Shown here piece by piece: positions 20,411-40,578 of a DNA stretch of 64,000 bases. Position numbers and translations under genes: made by a program. The stretch spans positions 29,575,166-29,639,165 of the forward strand of contig CM060083.1 of the NCBI GenBank assembly GCA_030533445.1, in the 5' to 3' direction. Numbering within the stretch: the first letter of the stretch is position 1; the number at the start of each line of letters is the position of its first letter. Source of the stretch: Cyprinodon diabolis (taxonomy: Eukaryota; Chordata; Actinopteri; Cyprinodontiformes; Cyprinodontidae). The notes under the pieces were generated by a model, which searched no databases, was not told where the DNA came from, and saw only the letters and a program-made list of their open reading frames with translations.

Positions 20411-23400
20411 CAGACAGAATCAGATCCCCCCAACTTTGGTTAACACTTAAAGAAACAGAGACAATTAATTTGGTTAGTTTTTAGTAACTGCCAATAACCA
20501 TACTCTAAATTGATAAATCTTTGAAAGACAACAGGGCTTTAACAGCTGGTCCAGAAATTCAACCTTGGGTAAAAGAATAAATAGCATTGGTGAATAAGCA
20601 TATATAATCATTTAACTAATAATCATTAATTGATTTAACCCCTATTAATTAACGACAACTTCCAGGTCTAGTTACTTAATATATTCATAATCTGCTGGTA
20701 AAATTGCTCAACAGCATATCAGGTAATGCTTTTGTGCAATTTTTCTAACCATGGTGTTGTGTTCTTTGCTTTGTAAATTAACTGTTAGTTTTGTTATATC
20801 TCTGTTTACTTTTTCCCTTGGTTAATAGTTTCTATGTGACTCAGCTCAGCAAATTTCATTTTAATTAGTATTTCTATGAGCTTCCTTGCTTCCACCGCCC
20901 CAAAAGCACCAAAATACATAAATGTCTAGTTAGCTTAGGTTAAGTCTATTCTGCATACCCAGGACCAGAACCAAACAGGGCAAAACAGAATTACATTAAT
21001 ATGTTCCACTAATCTTAAACAACCTTTCAGAAATAACCAAAAATGCTGAAAGCCTGAGTTATTTTTAATCAAGATAAAAAGCTCATTTATTTAAAGATGC
21101 CTTTGGCTTTTTGTAGTTTATGGAAACATCATTAATGTCATTCTGTATTCAATTCTTCCTTTGTTATGCCTCTGAAATGTACTTTTATATGTATTGTTCT
21201 CTTATTTTTTTATCACATAAACCACTTTCAATTGTCTTGTTGCTCATACGTGCAATACAAATAAACTTGCCACCCCTCACTTGGACATGCCTCCACATCA
21301 CCTAAGACAGAAGGCCAAGGAGACACATACTGAACATTTGTGATTGTTGATAAAAGTAAACCAGTATTAGAGTGCTGTCTCTCCTGTGTTTATCCCTGAG
21401 GATGGTTCAAGTGGATAAATCTCCTGGTCCAACATACTGTAACTTCCCTACCCGATGCAAATACTCTCTCTTCAGGCAATATCTTCATCTCAGACCTCTC
21501 AGCACCTGTCTGTCTGTCTGACCATCAAAATTCCTTCTCATTCTGCTGAACAGCAGCTAAAAGTTTTAACATGAGTTCCTCTTATATCTTGATTGAGTCA
21601 TATCTCACTGTTGTTTATGGCTTTGTTGTTCGGACTTTTACAGGCTTGTGAAAAATTCACATTCAGTCCAGAGTCAGGAAGACATTTGCATACTTGAGTC
21701 CTGGAGGGGATGATGATTTGTTTTTTATTCCCTGTGCTTTGAATAATTACAATTTGGTAATCAAAAAACAGAAAGGCGTTAATAAGAATGCATTTTTTAC
21801 ATTACATATTCACCTAATTTAGAGCAGTTCTCTGTGTAGGGTAAAGATGCCGCCTAAGCACCTTCAATATGGCTTTATTTAAAGGAGATCTTCCGGAGCA
21901 TAACAATCAGGAACACATTCTGGTTTTGGAGGTCAACCGACAATAATCTTTCTGCAGGTTGGTCAATTAACACTTCCCCCCCACATGTGGTTTGTTCTGC
22001 ATGCACATGTTTTTGTTTTACCTCCACATACTGGTTTTAAAAGGTGTTATTTTTCTCCTCTCCATGGTTGAGTCAGGCATATCACATGTACAATATTAGT
22101 GTACCAGAGAGAGAGAAAATAAATCAGTGTGCATTTCATAGTTATTCAGCCTGATTCGCTTTGGAATTATGAAGCCACAAAAGCTTAATTTGTAAAGCTG
22201 CACTGTTACTGTCTGAATGCTATAAGAAAGCTTAATAGCAAAATGAGAATTTAATAAAAACAAAAAAAAATATCTTCTTAGTAATTCAGTTGTCATCCGA
22301 AGTGACTGCTTCTCTATGCATATGCACAGACCCATGACCAATGAAATGAGAGTGAGGGAAATGGATGGTAAACTCTTCATCATCTTCATTCTTTCTAGTT
22401 TAACAAGGTGGGGTATTTTGCCTCTACTCTGAGTGGCACAGACCAGTAAAGCCATGGTGGTTTATAGCCTTGTGGGTCAGTGTTGACAAAGATTGGGCAT
22501 CAGAGAGCTCTGGTGAGAAAGTCCCAAAGTCACAGAGGACAGAAAGTGGACGTTTGTCCTTGGTCACACAATCTTAGTGGTTAACTGACTTTTCAGACCA
22601 ACAGCCTTTTTACTAGAAGACATTTTCAAATACTTCCTCTATTACTAAATTTCTATTATTAGAAAAATATTCAACCTTGAATATTTTTGTATGTCTTTTT
22701 TTTTTACTTTATTATCTTTTGTTTTGATTGTTTTACATTTTATTTTAATGCCATCCCCCAAAATAAATCAGTAAGAATTATTTAGCAAAGAAAATCAACA
22801 AATTATATAAAAAAAACTAATGATAAACAGATCTTTATCAAATAATGTTGTATTAAACGCATATCTCTTTGCTTTATTCTTTCAGCTATTAGAAAACTCT
22901 TTTTCCAGCACTATAAAAGTAGCATACCTATTCTAATCTTATGACGTCAGACCACATGGAACTGGCTCAATATATGGTCTGACTATGGAGGATCTTTTTT
23001 CACTCACAAGAAACATAACAATTTCTTAGTAGAAAGATAGAAAAACCTGCCTATAGGGCCTGGATCAGCTACTTGGTGCCGTTAATGCAAAAGCCAACAA
23101 TATATGTAAACTGGCTGACAATTGCATGTTGAGGAATGGGACACCATCCCCTGTTGGTGTGTAACCATCATAAGGATGTAAAGCCAGGCTGTTTTAGAGG
23201 AATATGGTTGGTCTATCAGCTATTGATGCCCCTGTTCATTAATTAATGTATCTTCAATGTGTTCTAATCAGACACTCAATGAACAACACATATTACTGGC
23301 TAAGAAAAATAATCAACAAAACATAACTTTACTCACTTTGTCGATAAATTAGATGCTTTTCTTTTTAAGGTAAAAAGTCTTAAATTACCCCTTTAAGGCA

Positions 23401-24928
23401 TACAGTAAGCACTATAGTCTCCATAGTTTAATTCTGCATCTGATGAGCTGGTTGTCAAGCTGCAGTTCCCTGAGGGGTGGCATTTGTTATTTAAGTGAAG
23501 TGTGTGCAATGGTGTACGTTCCTATATGTGGACAGATTTAACTTGTGTGTAAATGCCTCACCTGTGTGGGAGAGTGACAGACAGAATGAGACCTCTCAAC
23601 AGAGGGTGCTGGGGAGACAATCAATACAGCTCACCAAGGTGTGCGGCTCCAGTCCTCTTCCTCGTTATGGGTTACAGGGGAGTCTGGCTAAGGAATAGCC
23701 AAGGGAATATGGACACATTCTCACAAACACCACCCTCTGCTGTCGTTTTTATATTTGACAAGATAATGACCTTATAGTATCCCTAGAGAAATTCCCCTAA
23801 GGATGTGTTTTTCTTACTGTATATTTTGTACTTTTTCTTAATATCTATGAGAAACCAAACATCAGCACAGTTTTAGACGCAGTGGTGACCAAGAAATAAA
23901 TTATATCTGCAGTATCTCCTCTCTGTGGATCAATTATCTATAAATAATCTGAATTCAAAAGGTGCTTTTGGATTAAATTTAATACAAAAAAGTAAATTTT
24001 ATATAAATCTATTTAATATAAATAAATATAAAAACAATATAAATAAAGCTTATATTGTTAAAAATTAGTAAAGCATCCTGATGCATTTGGGGACTATTTT
24101 CCTGGATGAAGGCTGTTGGATAGTTCCAAGGACCTGCTCACCATCTCCATTCATTTCTAGAAGGAGTCCAACTAATGCCTGCCCCACACTGCTATGGCAT
24201 CAGTGTAGGGTCTCTGCATGAGATTAGAAGGTCAACAGGAAGTCAGTTTGTTACAAATCTAAACAGTGATGATAAAAAGCGCCATTTAAATTGAGTGCTG
24301 TTTCACACTTGTTAACACTAACGCAATTTCACTATCGAAGAAAAGCACACATGCTGCTGAAGGTTATTGTTTTATGCATATGGATCCATGGAAAATAAAA
24401 CGTTCAATATATGTACAACGAGGTGGAGTTGCTGCAGTTCAAAACCCACTAAGGGACAATCCACAATGTTTTGCACAGATTAGGAAAAAGTGAGGGATTG
24501 AAACAGGTTATTCATTATGTACATACTGATGCCAAAGATCATTCACACTGAGCCCACAATCGTCAACATTTATCCAACCCTGGGGGCAAAGCCTGCAGGG
24601 GGCTTAACTGCTGAAAACTTAAGCTAAGCTAAGTCTGCTGAAATACAGACATTTTTTTTACTGGTGTTCTCTGAATCTACAACCAGCAATATTAAAGTGA
24701 TTAGATTTTTTATATGTATTTTTTTTTTTGTCAAGAGCCAAAGCTGTGTTTTTTCTCCATCAAGTGTGTCTTCAGCTGGGTTTAAAAGAAAAAACCAAAG
24801 TGCCAGGTTGGCCACATCATTACATTACTATAAACTCCTCTTTCAGAAAATATTTCACCCTTGTTTTTTTATTCTAAAAAGAAATTTATTCAAATAATGA
24901 ATTAATTAATTAACAACAAAAATTAAAT
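20411..24928. other. unassigned intergenic DNA
   Basis: No gene, RNA gene or clear transposon is seen. The minus-strand open stretch at 22096-22455 and the plus one at 23495-23777 have no recognisable domain. Homopolymer T and A runs are frequent. Confidence 0.4.
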
Positions 24929-25262
24929 TTGTATCAGTATTTGCTCCAGAATACTCCTGCCCATATGCTCACTAACATTAAGAAAGTAGAGCACATCACC
25001 CCAGTTCTAAGCTCTACTACTTTTTTAGTCTATAAATCACTGAATGGTTTAGCACCAAAATACTTTAGAGATTTCTTAGTGCATCGGACACCAAGACCTT
25101 TCAGTTCTTCCGACTCAAATTTACACTGCATACCTAGACACCGAACCAAACATGGAGAATTAATTAATTCTCCATATTTAATTCTTTAGCTCGACTTATC
25201 TACAACAAACTCCAAGGAAACTATAAAAGTGCTGATACCCCAAACTGCTTCAAGTTTCAAAG
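24929..25262 (+). pseudogene. L2/CR1-like LINE, RT C-terminal remnant
   Basis: The plus-strand frame QNTPAHMLTNIKK...HITPVL, then LVYKSLNGLAPKYFRDFL and PRHRTKHGE, matches the pattern of the C-terminal tail of L2-type LINE polyproteins in fish. By comparison with the family, a segment between HITPVL and LVYKSL is missing, and the frame decays after a 24-bp palindrome (25152-25175). It is a dead fragment; the clade is inferred. Confidence 0.7.
25152..25175. repeat. 24-bp perfect palindrome
   Basis: ATGGAGAATTAA followed directly by its reverse complement, within the L2-like remnant, where the family sequence is not palindromic. Confidence 0.85.
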
Positions 25263-25396
25263 CCTTTTTTGTTTAAAGGGGACTTTGTGCTATCAACATT
25301 TTTTCAGTTCATTTTTATTATTGATCATTTTCTTATTCATGCTTACAAAACTGTAACAGCTTTAATTATTATCTTCTATTTATTTTGTATATTTAT

Positions 25397-25830
25397 TAGG
25401 CTGCAATTTATTGATTTTGAAAATCAATAAATCTGTCTATAATTTTTTCGATTAAGTGATTAATAACTGGATAGCACAAGATTCCTTAAAAAAGTCTTTT
25501 TAAGAACTTAAAGTGAAACAAAAACTTTTCCACTTGAGGAGGTCTGGATAGAGCACACTTACCGACGAAAAAATATATTTTAAAAAATCTTTTTTATCTG
25601 AAATGCACAATGTTGATATTTTTTTAACAATTTTGGTATACTTACTGCTCTAAGTTGGTCACTCTGTCAGCTAAAGGCATGTTTTACAGTCTCTATCGTT
25701 CAGTTTACTCTGGAAATAGTAAATTAAAATATTATTTTTATTTGATAATTAAATGTAATTATTAAATTAGCTGACGATTATTTCAATAATCAATTAAACA
25801 CGATTTATCTGATTAATTGTTTCAGCCTTA
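25397..25830. mobile_element. hAT-type MITE with perfect 8-bp duplication
   Basis: 434 bp flanked by ATATTTAT on both sides (25389-25396, 25831-25838). The ends TAGGCTGCAAT and GTTTCAGCCTTA are inverted relatives of fish hAT termini. A perfect 27-bp hairpin (25406-25432) lies just inside the left end. No coding capacity. Confidence 0.85.
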
Positions 25831-25892
25831 ATATTTATAACGTGGCGGACCATCAGGGTCGCGGGGAGTGCAGCCTTACTAAAGAGCTCTGA

Positions 25893-26275
25893 TTAAAGTT
25901 GGTCCAGTGTTCAGGGCATGGACCACTGGAGCAGCTTTACCCTTCTGCAGGGTGCTCAAGGGTTCATGGTAGATTGCGCAACCAGTCCAAACATTTGACT
26001 GTGTCCCTCAAGGTGCCATGTCGGGGTGCTCCACGCATATGGATTCAGGGGTCCTATAATTGGGGCCATCCATTTACTGTACAAAAGTTTGGTATGCAAT
26101 ACATCAAGTAGGACCTGTTCTCGGTGCATATTAAACGCTTATATCTGGCCCAGTTTGAAACCTATATGGAAAGGATTTCGAGGCCCAGCCATTGCCTGAT
26201 GTGGCTTGTGTTTGTTTTATTCCTGCTTTTTGCAGACGACGTAGTTCTGCTTGATCCTTTCTGAGAAGAGCTACT
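25893..26275 (+). pseudogene. non-LTR retrotransposon reverse transcriptase remnant
   Basis: Plus-strand pieces resemble a common fish LINE: 'gaccactggagcagctttac', 'gtgtccctcaaggtgccatg', and 'ctgctttttgcagacgacgt', the last encoding LLFADDVVLL with the catalytic FADD motif of reverse transcriptase. Frameshifts and deletions separate the pieces. I cannot fix the clade by eye. Confidence 0.65.
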
Positions 26276-29033
<2,758 letters not shown>

Positions 29034-32000
29034 AAATGTTGAATCTTTGGGACAGTGTTGAAGCATCCCATCAGGTTTCAGTAGATGAAAACTACCTCAA
29101 GAGTTCATCAACAGCTCATCAGAAGGTCACAAGATATCCAAGATACCATTCATCAAGAGCCTTGAATTTCTGTGGCAAACCTCTTACCTGTAAGATCAAA
29201 ATATCTTAAGAAACTGAATGTTGTGGTTTCATTACCATCACAAGTAACAGCCATCAACACAAAATTCTCAGTAATTACTGTGGCTGAGTTTCACTGTTCG
29301 AAATTAACATTTAGTGATAATATTCTAACTTATGAAGATACAATCGCATTTTGAAACTCTGTTTTTAGGACATGTGTTCTCTCCATCTAAATTCATGTCA
29401 GTCTATGCTCTGTACAGCTGTGTTTTGATATCCAAATGAAGTCAGCTGGAATCCACCAGACTCACAAACATTTACTTCAGGAATTAGGCAATATTAGGCT
29501 TTGATTAGTAGAAACTGTGCCGAGGCAGGACAAGACAATATTTGTATGCAAATTCAGACAAAACAACAGTTGCAGGAAATGCTAAGTAGCAGAACAATAA
29601 TGATTCTTTTTACCCCGTCTAAAGACAAATGCAAAAAAAACTAACTACACAGGCAAATATTTGTCATTAGAATTTGCAATTTAGTAGGATTTGAATGTAT
29701 TTTGGATGCCTGCACCTGCTGTTGGTACCTGCCTATGGCGGCTTAATGTTTTCATGGCTCATTATCATTGAGCCCATCTGCAGCATGAAAATTGAGAGGT
29801 ATATTCATTGTACTTTGTACTAGGTCTTACCTACGCCACATCTCCTGCAACAAGCAAGTTCTGATTGAGTCACCTTCAAACAGCGGTTCACATGCTGTTG
29901 ACGTCCTGTGAAAATTATTTCCAGGAGGCTTTTTGAATAAGAATAAAGGCAAATGTTTATGTAAACAGTCCCTGATTAATCCTGTTCTCTGTCTGTGTCA
30001 CCCATTGAAACATTAATAGAGTTAGAATTTGTTGTTAGTCACTAATTACACAGTGTGTATTATGAACACGGGTTCCTGTGTCATTGTTTGGTGTTTACAC
30101 TGAGCAAGGTTTTGTTGCTGGCATTTCTTTTCCTTTCAAGCACCCTTGGAGCTACGTATTCCATATCTCAATTAAAGTGTTTTCCCCCGAGCTCCCAAGC
30201 TCTGAGCATGGCCATTATCACCATGGCTCCCAACAGCCTAATTATGCCAACTCCAAACATCAACCCCCCCCCCCCCCCACCCCTCCCAGCTATCCAGAGC
30301 CCAACCCACGCCCACAGTGCTCTTTGGTAAATGTTTGTCAGCTCACCTCAGCTTCCTTGTCAGCCTATCATTGGGCAACTTGCAAAATCGTGGAAATATT
30401 GGGCTGGCTTTGTGGTATGGGGTGTCTTGATGGCAGGCATTTATGAAATACTCCAGGGGAGACCTGGCTGATGATAAACTCTGAACTGCCAGTGAGCTGC
30501 ACTTTGTCTGAGGATGGCATGTTGCTGTAAAGAGGCAGTGTGGTGGTAGTACCCAAACCCACCTATGATTACCAGCAGAGAGACCGGTAACATTACTCAA
30601 AATGCCCTCTTGCTTTTCTATGGTAGTAGATTTGTAAAAATCTTAGCCAAGAAAATAGTTATTTTATTAGAGAACAGGAATCACTTAGTTTTAATCATTG
30701 TTGCTACTCCTGCTTCCACCTTCATCCCAGGAATCAAACCATAAATGGTTATTTTCCTACTCTACATTTGGTTTAACTAAGCTCTTATTGTGTATCTTTG
30801 TACTGACTTTGCAATGAAGCAGCTAACAGACCCACACTACCTCTCCCTCTGTTACAGCTGAACAAACTACTGAAAACAGGACCAAATTAAGTTCTCTGAG
30901 GATAATTTCTTAACTTGCAGGCATGATGTATTGTGGCAAGACCTTTGAATTCACAAACTCTCAAAAATACATCTAGCCAGAAGCCAACAGATGTATTAAC
31001 CATAATACAGAAATAGTTCAGACTAGTAAAATACAATGACGTGTTTGACGTCAACCAGAAGCGAAAAGCTGATGCAAAACAAACATAGCAGCAGGGATTT
31101 TTATATTTTTGGGTGGGAAGATTTTTGCATGCTCTTCTTGAGTGGATTTGGTAAGAGTTCTATCAGTTACCTTCACTAGTTATGAAACAAATCAAGAATG
31201 CGATACATCACAGCTTCTACTGCTGCTTTGATTGGCTAAAAGCTCAACTGGAGGCATGAGCCACTTGATGATGTATCCAATCAGCTAGGAAATTTTGACT
31301 GAGCTCTAGTTCTGATAATTAGATGTTAAAGAAATACAGACAATGGAGAAATGCACAAAAATTTTACTTTAGACTGTCAAAGGCTCACTATGTTCCACCA
31401 GAAATTCATCCCCAGAGCTAAACAGAGCTGTCAAATTCATTTTCTGCAATTCACATGGTGAAGAGTCCTACAGCAGCAGTTCAGTATCAAAGGGATTTTT
31501 ACACAGATTTTACAGTGATGAATAGAATCTTCAACATTGTTGTTTATTGCTCATTATGATTGGTATGTTATGTATTTTTGTGGTAGAATTAATTGCATAT
31601 CACCAAAGCCCCTTCTGTTTGTAGAAACGCACATTTTTCTTTCCTGTGACGCAGATCTATGAGTTTTTAAGACCTAGCATGAACCTTACAAGAGAGGCAT
31701 GGCCGACTGCTGTTTGGAAAGCACAAAACTGAGTTTTACATAGAGATGGAGGATGGAAAACTGGCACTAAGAGATTGGTAGGGGTGTAAAATAAAATGAC
31801 AGAGTACTAGGACAAGTATTTTACTCACTTTCAGATTTTAATTCTTCTTATTTTTGTAATGCTCAAATCTTTAAGATCATTAAACTTATTTAATTACAAT
31901 GCAAAGATAACCTGAGTAATCACAAATGGGATTATTTAAATTATGATTTCCTCTATTAAGTAGAAAAATATCCAAATTTGTCAATTCCTATAAATGAAAA

Positions 32001-34079
32001 GTGATTACCGTGTACATCATGATTACCCACATTAGAGGCTTGATCTTCTAGGATTCCAAATATGGCAAAAAAGTTATTGCATGCGCAATGAGCAGGCTTG
32101 TTATTGGTAGTCTACAAAGATTGCTTGCACAACATGACAACAACAACAAGTGTGCAAACAGGTTTGATTCTGCCTAATCAATGAGCCATTTGCATTTCAT
32201 GCTGTGAGTTTGAGAGTTGTTGTAAACGAAGGAAAGACACAATTCTAATCAATGCAGATGGAGGAAAAGATAATAACTATTCAAAAAATATTTAAATGAA
32301 ATTTTACATTGGTATGTCCAATTGCTGCAAACAAAAGTAAACAAATAAAAAGAGTTAAATAATACTAGTAGAATATAAAAGATAGAATTTAATAATAGGA
32401 AAGTTGTCCTTGTCTGCTGATTGATTCATTCGCTTGACCCAATGTATTGCAAAACAAGTTAGGCACATAATCATTCCATAACACTTGAATGTGCTTTCTT
32501 TGAAGCCATTTAAAAAACATTAAGGGCTGACCAGTTTTAATGTAAATATCTTAAGTTGAATCTAAGAGAAAAGCTGTTTCATGGTCTTCAAAAGACAATT
32601 CCAGTCTGGGTAAATTGAAACCATTATGTTAAGGGAAGTGGGCCAGAATTCCTCCATTGTAAGGTAAAAGACTCTAAGTACTTAATGAGCTTTTTTTTCT
32701 CTTCATGAATTAAATCCTTTGAAAAATATTTTTTATAATCATACTTACTTAAAACAACATTTGTTTGCTGTTTTAAACCCATTCAGTTTGACAAAAAGGC
32801 TAAACAAAAAGGACAATATGTAGGCAAATAGTAGATACTTTTTAAGCTTTCGTCTATTTTATTCATTTATACAAAAAAACAGAAGGGAAACCTTAAGTTC
32901 GTTTTAATATTTAGATATATTTTTTTTAAATGCCAGTGATAACTTTGAGAGACAACAACAAATCTGAAATAAAAAGATTTATTTGGCTTAAACTAATCTT
33001 TACAAATACAAATGATAAGCCAAAGCTTCTTCAAGAGACAGAGACAGAAATACTCATCGCCTCAGTAACTTGCAGCTTTCTGTAGGCAGAATGGCAGTTC
33101 ATTGAAAGAGCAACAAACACAATGTACCTGTTCTGCATAGAAAGCACAAATGAGACTTTACTGTCATTAATCATAACACCTATAGCAGACAGCCCTGTAA
33201 TAAGAAGGGGGTAGACATTCTTCAGACTGAGAGAACCAATGGAAGGCTATATTATAAATAACTTATTAAAAATACAAGGAAAAAATGAAGAACCCTCAAT
33301 ATCTATAGAAAGACACCATTCCCACCATTTAATACAGACATATAGCTTTAAAAGGGCTGTAAGCTTAATTGAAAATATGAATTATGTAAAAACCTGTCAC
33401 CGTGCTCTTAAGTCTTCCAAAACACTTAGCAAGATGTAGGTATTTTAAGCAAACAGACATGTGAAACTTTTCTCAATTACATTAAGTCATTTTATAATTT
33501 GTTTGCAGCTTGCATCATGGTGTGATCATTGTGCTATATGATAACATCAGTGACAAGCAGTATTAGCACCACAGGGTGTTATTGGTCGTGTAAAGTAGCT
33601 CTATATTCCTCTGCTGTGATATATTCATGCAGAGCAATCATCAGAACTAATGATCCCCAGCTGATAGCTTTCCGTACTATTACTGCTTGGCAGCCGTGTT
33701 AAGCAGCAGACATTATGGATTAAAGAACACATTAACTATCTTTAGAATGAAAAGAAGGAGAGAAATTACGGAGGAGATGATGTTGCTTGTAACTTTTGAT
33801 TAGGATCCAGGTTCAGAAGAGCCTTATATAAATGCCTCCCTTAAACAGAACAAAAAAAAATCTCTTTTTATTAAAAGCGACTTTCTTCTTTAGTTGAACA
33901 GCTGAATCAACCCAAATTGGTTCACAAACAAATCCTTGAAAAATACTTCACATGCAATCATATTCAGTTACTGTATGATTGCAAACATTAGCTTATTTAA
34001 ATGTATGTCAAAGCCATTATCATTTTAAACACTGCAGGACCAAACAGGAATGTAGTTCCTATAATCTAATCTCACCATA
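29034..34079. other. unassigned intergenic DNA
   Basis: No gene or clear transposon in about 5 kb. A 15-base C run lies at 30264-30278. Stretches near 30100-30560 and 33490-33740 are less AT-rich and look non-repetitive. The proline-rich frames over the C run are artefacts. Confidence 0.4.
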
Positions 34080-34510
34080 TATACAGCTGTTCTGCGAGGT
34101 TTCTTAGAGAACATCTACCACCATCATACAGACCATGGAACTCAGCAATCAGGTCAGAGATTAAAGTTTCCAGTCAGATTAGATTAAACAAATATATGGA
34201 TAATTCTGAATGTCTGACCACTGTTCAATCCAGTGCAGAAGAGAACTAGAAGGAACCATGAGGCCCTTGGTAAAGCCAGGCGCACTGTGCGATTCTTTCA
34301 AATGTTGCACAGAGCTACAGCTCACACTGCACAACGAAACCACAGGGTTTCATCATCCAGTGCGAGTTCACAGCTCACGATGCATGTTCAGCACGATGTT
34401 CCGATGCGATCTATCTGCTCACACTGTACGTCTAAAAACCACATCGGACTCAGCTCCTCAGTGAGATGGCGCTACTCTGGCTCGTCTATCCGGAAGCCAA
34501 ACAAGTAGAA
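34080..34510 (+). mobile_element. Tc1-like remnant followed by an unidentified GC-richer repeat
   Basis: 'gaggtttcttagagaacat', 'ggaactcagcaatcaggtca' and 'ccactgttcaatcca' resemble the leader and N-terminal part of a Tc1 transposase gene, heavily decayed (34080-34240). The following stretch to about 34510 has repeated short motifs (cacactg, gcgat) and may be a separate MITE. No frame survives. Confidence 0.45.
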
Positions 34511-34861
34511 GAGTAATATGAAACTCACTAGAGTGAAATGCGCTGCCTTGGGAATTTGTGGAATTTTCTGCTGAAAGCCCTAAAAAGAAAAGGCAACAAT
34601 GTACTTGGACAAAAACATGGCTGAGCAAACGTGGCTACTATGGTCTGTCATGATTTAATCTAGAGGGATGAATGTGATCTTGTCTTTACTCCATGACCTC
34701 TTAATCAGCTTGTCCAAAGTGATCTGCTATAAAATTTCTAAACAAGGAGGGACAGTGTTTAACATTGCGACAATACAGTGTCTTCTCCTGGAAGGCCTAA
34801 AAGTTACACAGTGCTGCTTTAATTTTGTTGAAATATTAATATAATTTATATTAATATTAAT

Positions 34862-34925
34862 CTCAGTGCTCCCCACCACTGGTTATAGCTGAAGAGGCCT
34901 CTTGGGTGAGAAGCAAAACGTATCC
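34862..34925 (+). repeat. short copy of the dispersed repeat seen at 8277
   Basis: 'gctgaagaggcctcttgggt' and 'gagaagcaaaacgt' match the reverse complement of the 8277-8415 repeat in part. Confidence 0.4.
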
Positions 34926-38751
<3,826 letters not shown>

Positions 38752-40351
38752 CAGTGGGGCAAAAAAATATTTAGTCAGCCACCAATAGTGCAAGTTCTCC
38801 CACTCAAAAAGATGAGAGAGGCCGGTAATTTTCATCATAGATATACCTTAACTATGAGAGACAAAATGAGAAGAAAAAAAATCCAGAAAATCACATTGTC
38901 TGATTTTTAAAGAATTTATTTGCAAAATATGGTGGAAAATAAGTATTTGGTCAATAACAAAAGTTCATCTACATATATATACTTTGTTATATACCCTTTG
39001 TTGGCAATGACAGAGATCAAATGTTTTCTGTAAGTCTTCACAAGGTTTTCACACACTGTCGCTGGTATTTTGGCCCATTCCTCCATGCAGATCTCCTCTA
39101 GAGCAGTGATGTTCTGGGGCTGTCGCTGGGCAACACGGACTTTCAACTCCCTCCAAAGATTTTCTATGGGGTTGAGATCTGGAGACTGGCTAGGACACTC
39201 CAGGACCTTAAAATGCTTCTTACGAAGCCACTCCTTCGTTACCCGGGCGGTGTGTTTGGGATCATTGTCATGCTGAAAGACCCTGCCACGTTTCATCTTC
39301 AATGCCCTTGCTGATGGAAGGAGGTTTTCACTCAAAATTTGACGATACATGGCCCCATTCATTCTTTCCTTCACACGGATCAGTCGTCCTGGTCCCTTAG
39401 CAGAAAAACAGCCCCAAAGCATGATGTTTCCACCCCCATGCTTCACTGTAGGTATGGTGTTCTTTGGATGCAATTCAGCATTCTCTCTCCTCCAAATACG
39501 ACGAGTAGAGTTTTTACCAAAAAGTTCTATTTTGGTTTCATCTGACCATATGATATATGATATTCTCCCAGTCATCGTCTGCTCTCTAGCAAACTTGAGA
39601 CGGGCCTTGACATGTACTGGCTTAAGCAGGGGGACACGTCTGGCACTGCAGGATTTGAGTCCCTGGCGGCGTAGTGTGTTACTGATGGTAGCCTTTGTTA
39701 CTTTGGTCCCAGCTCTCTGCAGGTCATTCACTAGGTCCCCCTGTGTGGTTCTGGGATTTTTACTCACCGTTCTTGTGATCATTTTGACCCCACGGGGTGA
39801 GATCTTGCGTGGAGCCCCAGATCGAGGAAGATTATCAGTGGTCTTGTATGTTTTCCATTTTCTAATAATTGATCCCACAGTTGATTTCTTCACACCAAGC
39901 TGTTTACCTATTGCAGATTCAGACTTCCCATTCTGGTGCAGGTCTATAATTTTGTTTCGGGTGTCCTTTGACAGCTCTCTAGTTTTGGCCATGGTGGAGT
40001 TTAGAGTGTGACTGTTTGAGGTTGTGGACAGGTGTCTTTTATACTGATAACGGGTTCAAACAGGTGCCATTAATGAAGGTAACGAGTGGAGCACAGAGGA
40101 GCCTCTTACAGAAGAAGTTACAGGTCTGTGAGAGCCAGAAATCTTGCTTGTTTGTAACTGACCAAATACTTATTTTCCACCATATTTTGCAAATAAATTC
40201 TTTAAAAATCAGACAATGTGATTTTCTGGATTTTTTTTTCTCATTTTGTCTCTCATAGTTGAGGTATACCTATGATGAAAATTACCTCTCTCATCTTTTT
40301 GAGTGGGAGAACTTGCACTATTGGTGGCTGACTAAATACTTTTTTGCCCCA

Positions 40352-40354
<3 letters not shown>
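38752..40354 (-). mobile_element. complete Tc1-like transposon (Tc1-b)
   Basis: 1,603 bp with TA on both sides (38750-38751, 40355-40356). The ends are CAGTGGGGCAAAAAAATATT and its near-complement, and the inverted repeats run about 200 bp (38752-38953, 40159-40354). It inserted at the truncated end of the LINE. It is a different Tc1 family from the one at 2429. Confidence 0.96.
38916..39992 (-). CDS. Tc1-like transposase (DD34E), extended C-terminus
   Basis: 358 codons from [11 protein letters not shown] first helix-turn-helix spans about residues 24-46 ([20 protein letters not shown]), followed by the SGAPRK linker (58-63) and a second DNA-binding helix set (about 80-115). The catalytic triad is D151 (IWSDETK), D242 (QHDNDPKHT) and E277 (NPIENLW), DD34E. 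Relatives usually stop at ...KGYxTKY near residue 340. Here the frame reads through into the inverted repeat for 18 more residues (IYVDELLLL...), apparently because a short TA expansion removed the stop. The catalytic core looks intact. Confidence 0.92.
   Translation of the reverse strand: MAKTRELSKDTRNKIIDLHQNGKSESAIGKQLGVKKSTVGSIIRKWKTYKTTDNLPRSGAPRKISPRGVKMITRTVSKNPRTTQGDLVNDLQRAGTKVTKATISNTLRRQGLKSCSARRVPLLKPVHVKARLKFAREQTMTGRISYIIWSDETKIELFGKNSTRRIWRRENAELHPKNTIPTVKHGGGNIMLWGCFSAKGPGRLIRVKERMNGAMYRQILSENLLPSARALKMKRGRVFQHDNDPKHTARVTKEWLRKKHFKVLECPSQSPDLNPIENLWRELKVRVAQRQPQNITALEEICMEEWAKIPATVCENLVKTYRKHLISVIANKGYITKYIYVDELLLLTKYLFSTIFCK

Positions 40355-40409
<55 letters not shown>
40355..40409. 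repeat. (TA)n microsatellite at the far side of the LINE/Tc1 composite
   Basis: About 55 bp of TA directly after the Tc1 end. Together with the block at 35962-36056 it brackets the composite. Confidence 0.97.
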
Positions 40410-40411
<2 letters not shown>

Positions 40412-40578
40412 CTTTCATTAAATGATCGATAACAACAATTATATCAGCCTTCCTTCATGTCTGTGCTCACCCTGCCATCACTGGTTCTTCGCTCCATTGC
40501 CAGAGTGTACCAACAGCCTTCCTGGGTTCTTAGGTTTCTGTGCTCGGCCTGGCTTCAATGGATTTTTCATCCGCTTCT

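Noticed and set aside
30055..30446. Proline-rich frames near a C run
   Set aside because: The proline block comes from a 15-base C homopolymer; no domain or splice context supports a gene.
34831..34858. AT-only inverted repeat (AATATTAATATA arms)
   Set aside because: Low-complexity AT sequence makes such a palindrome expected by chance.
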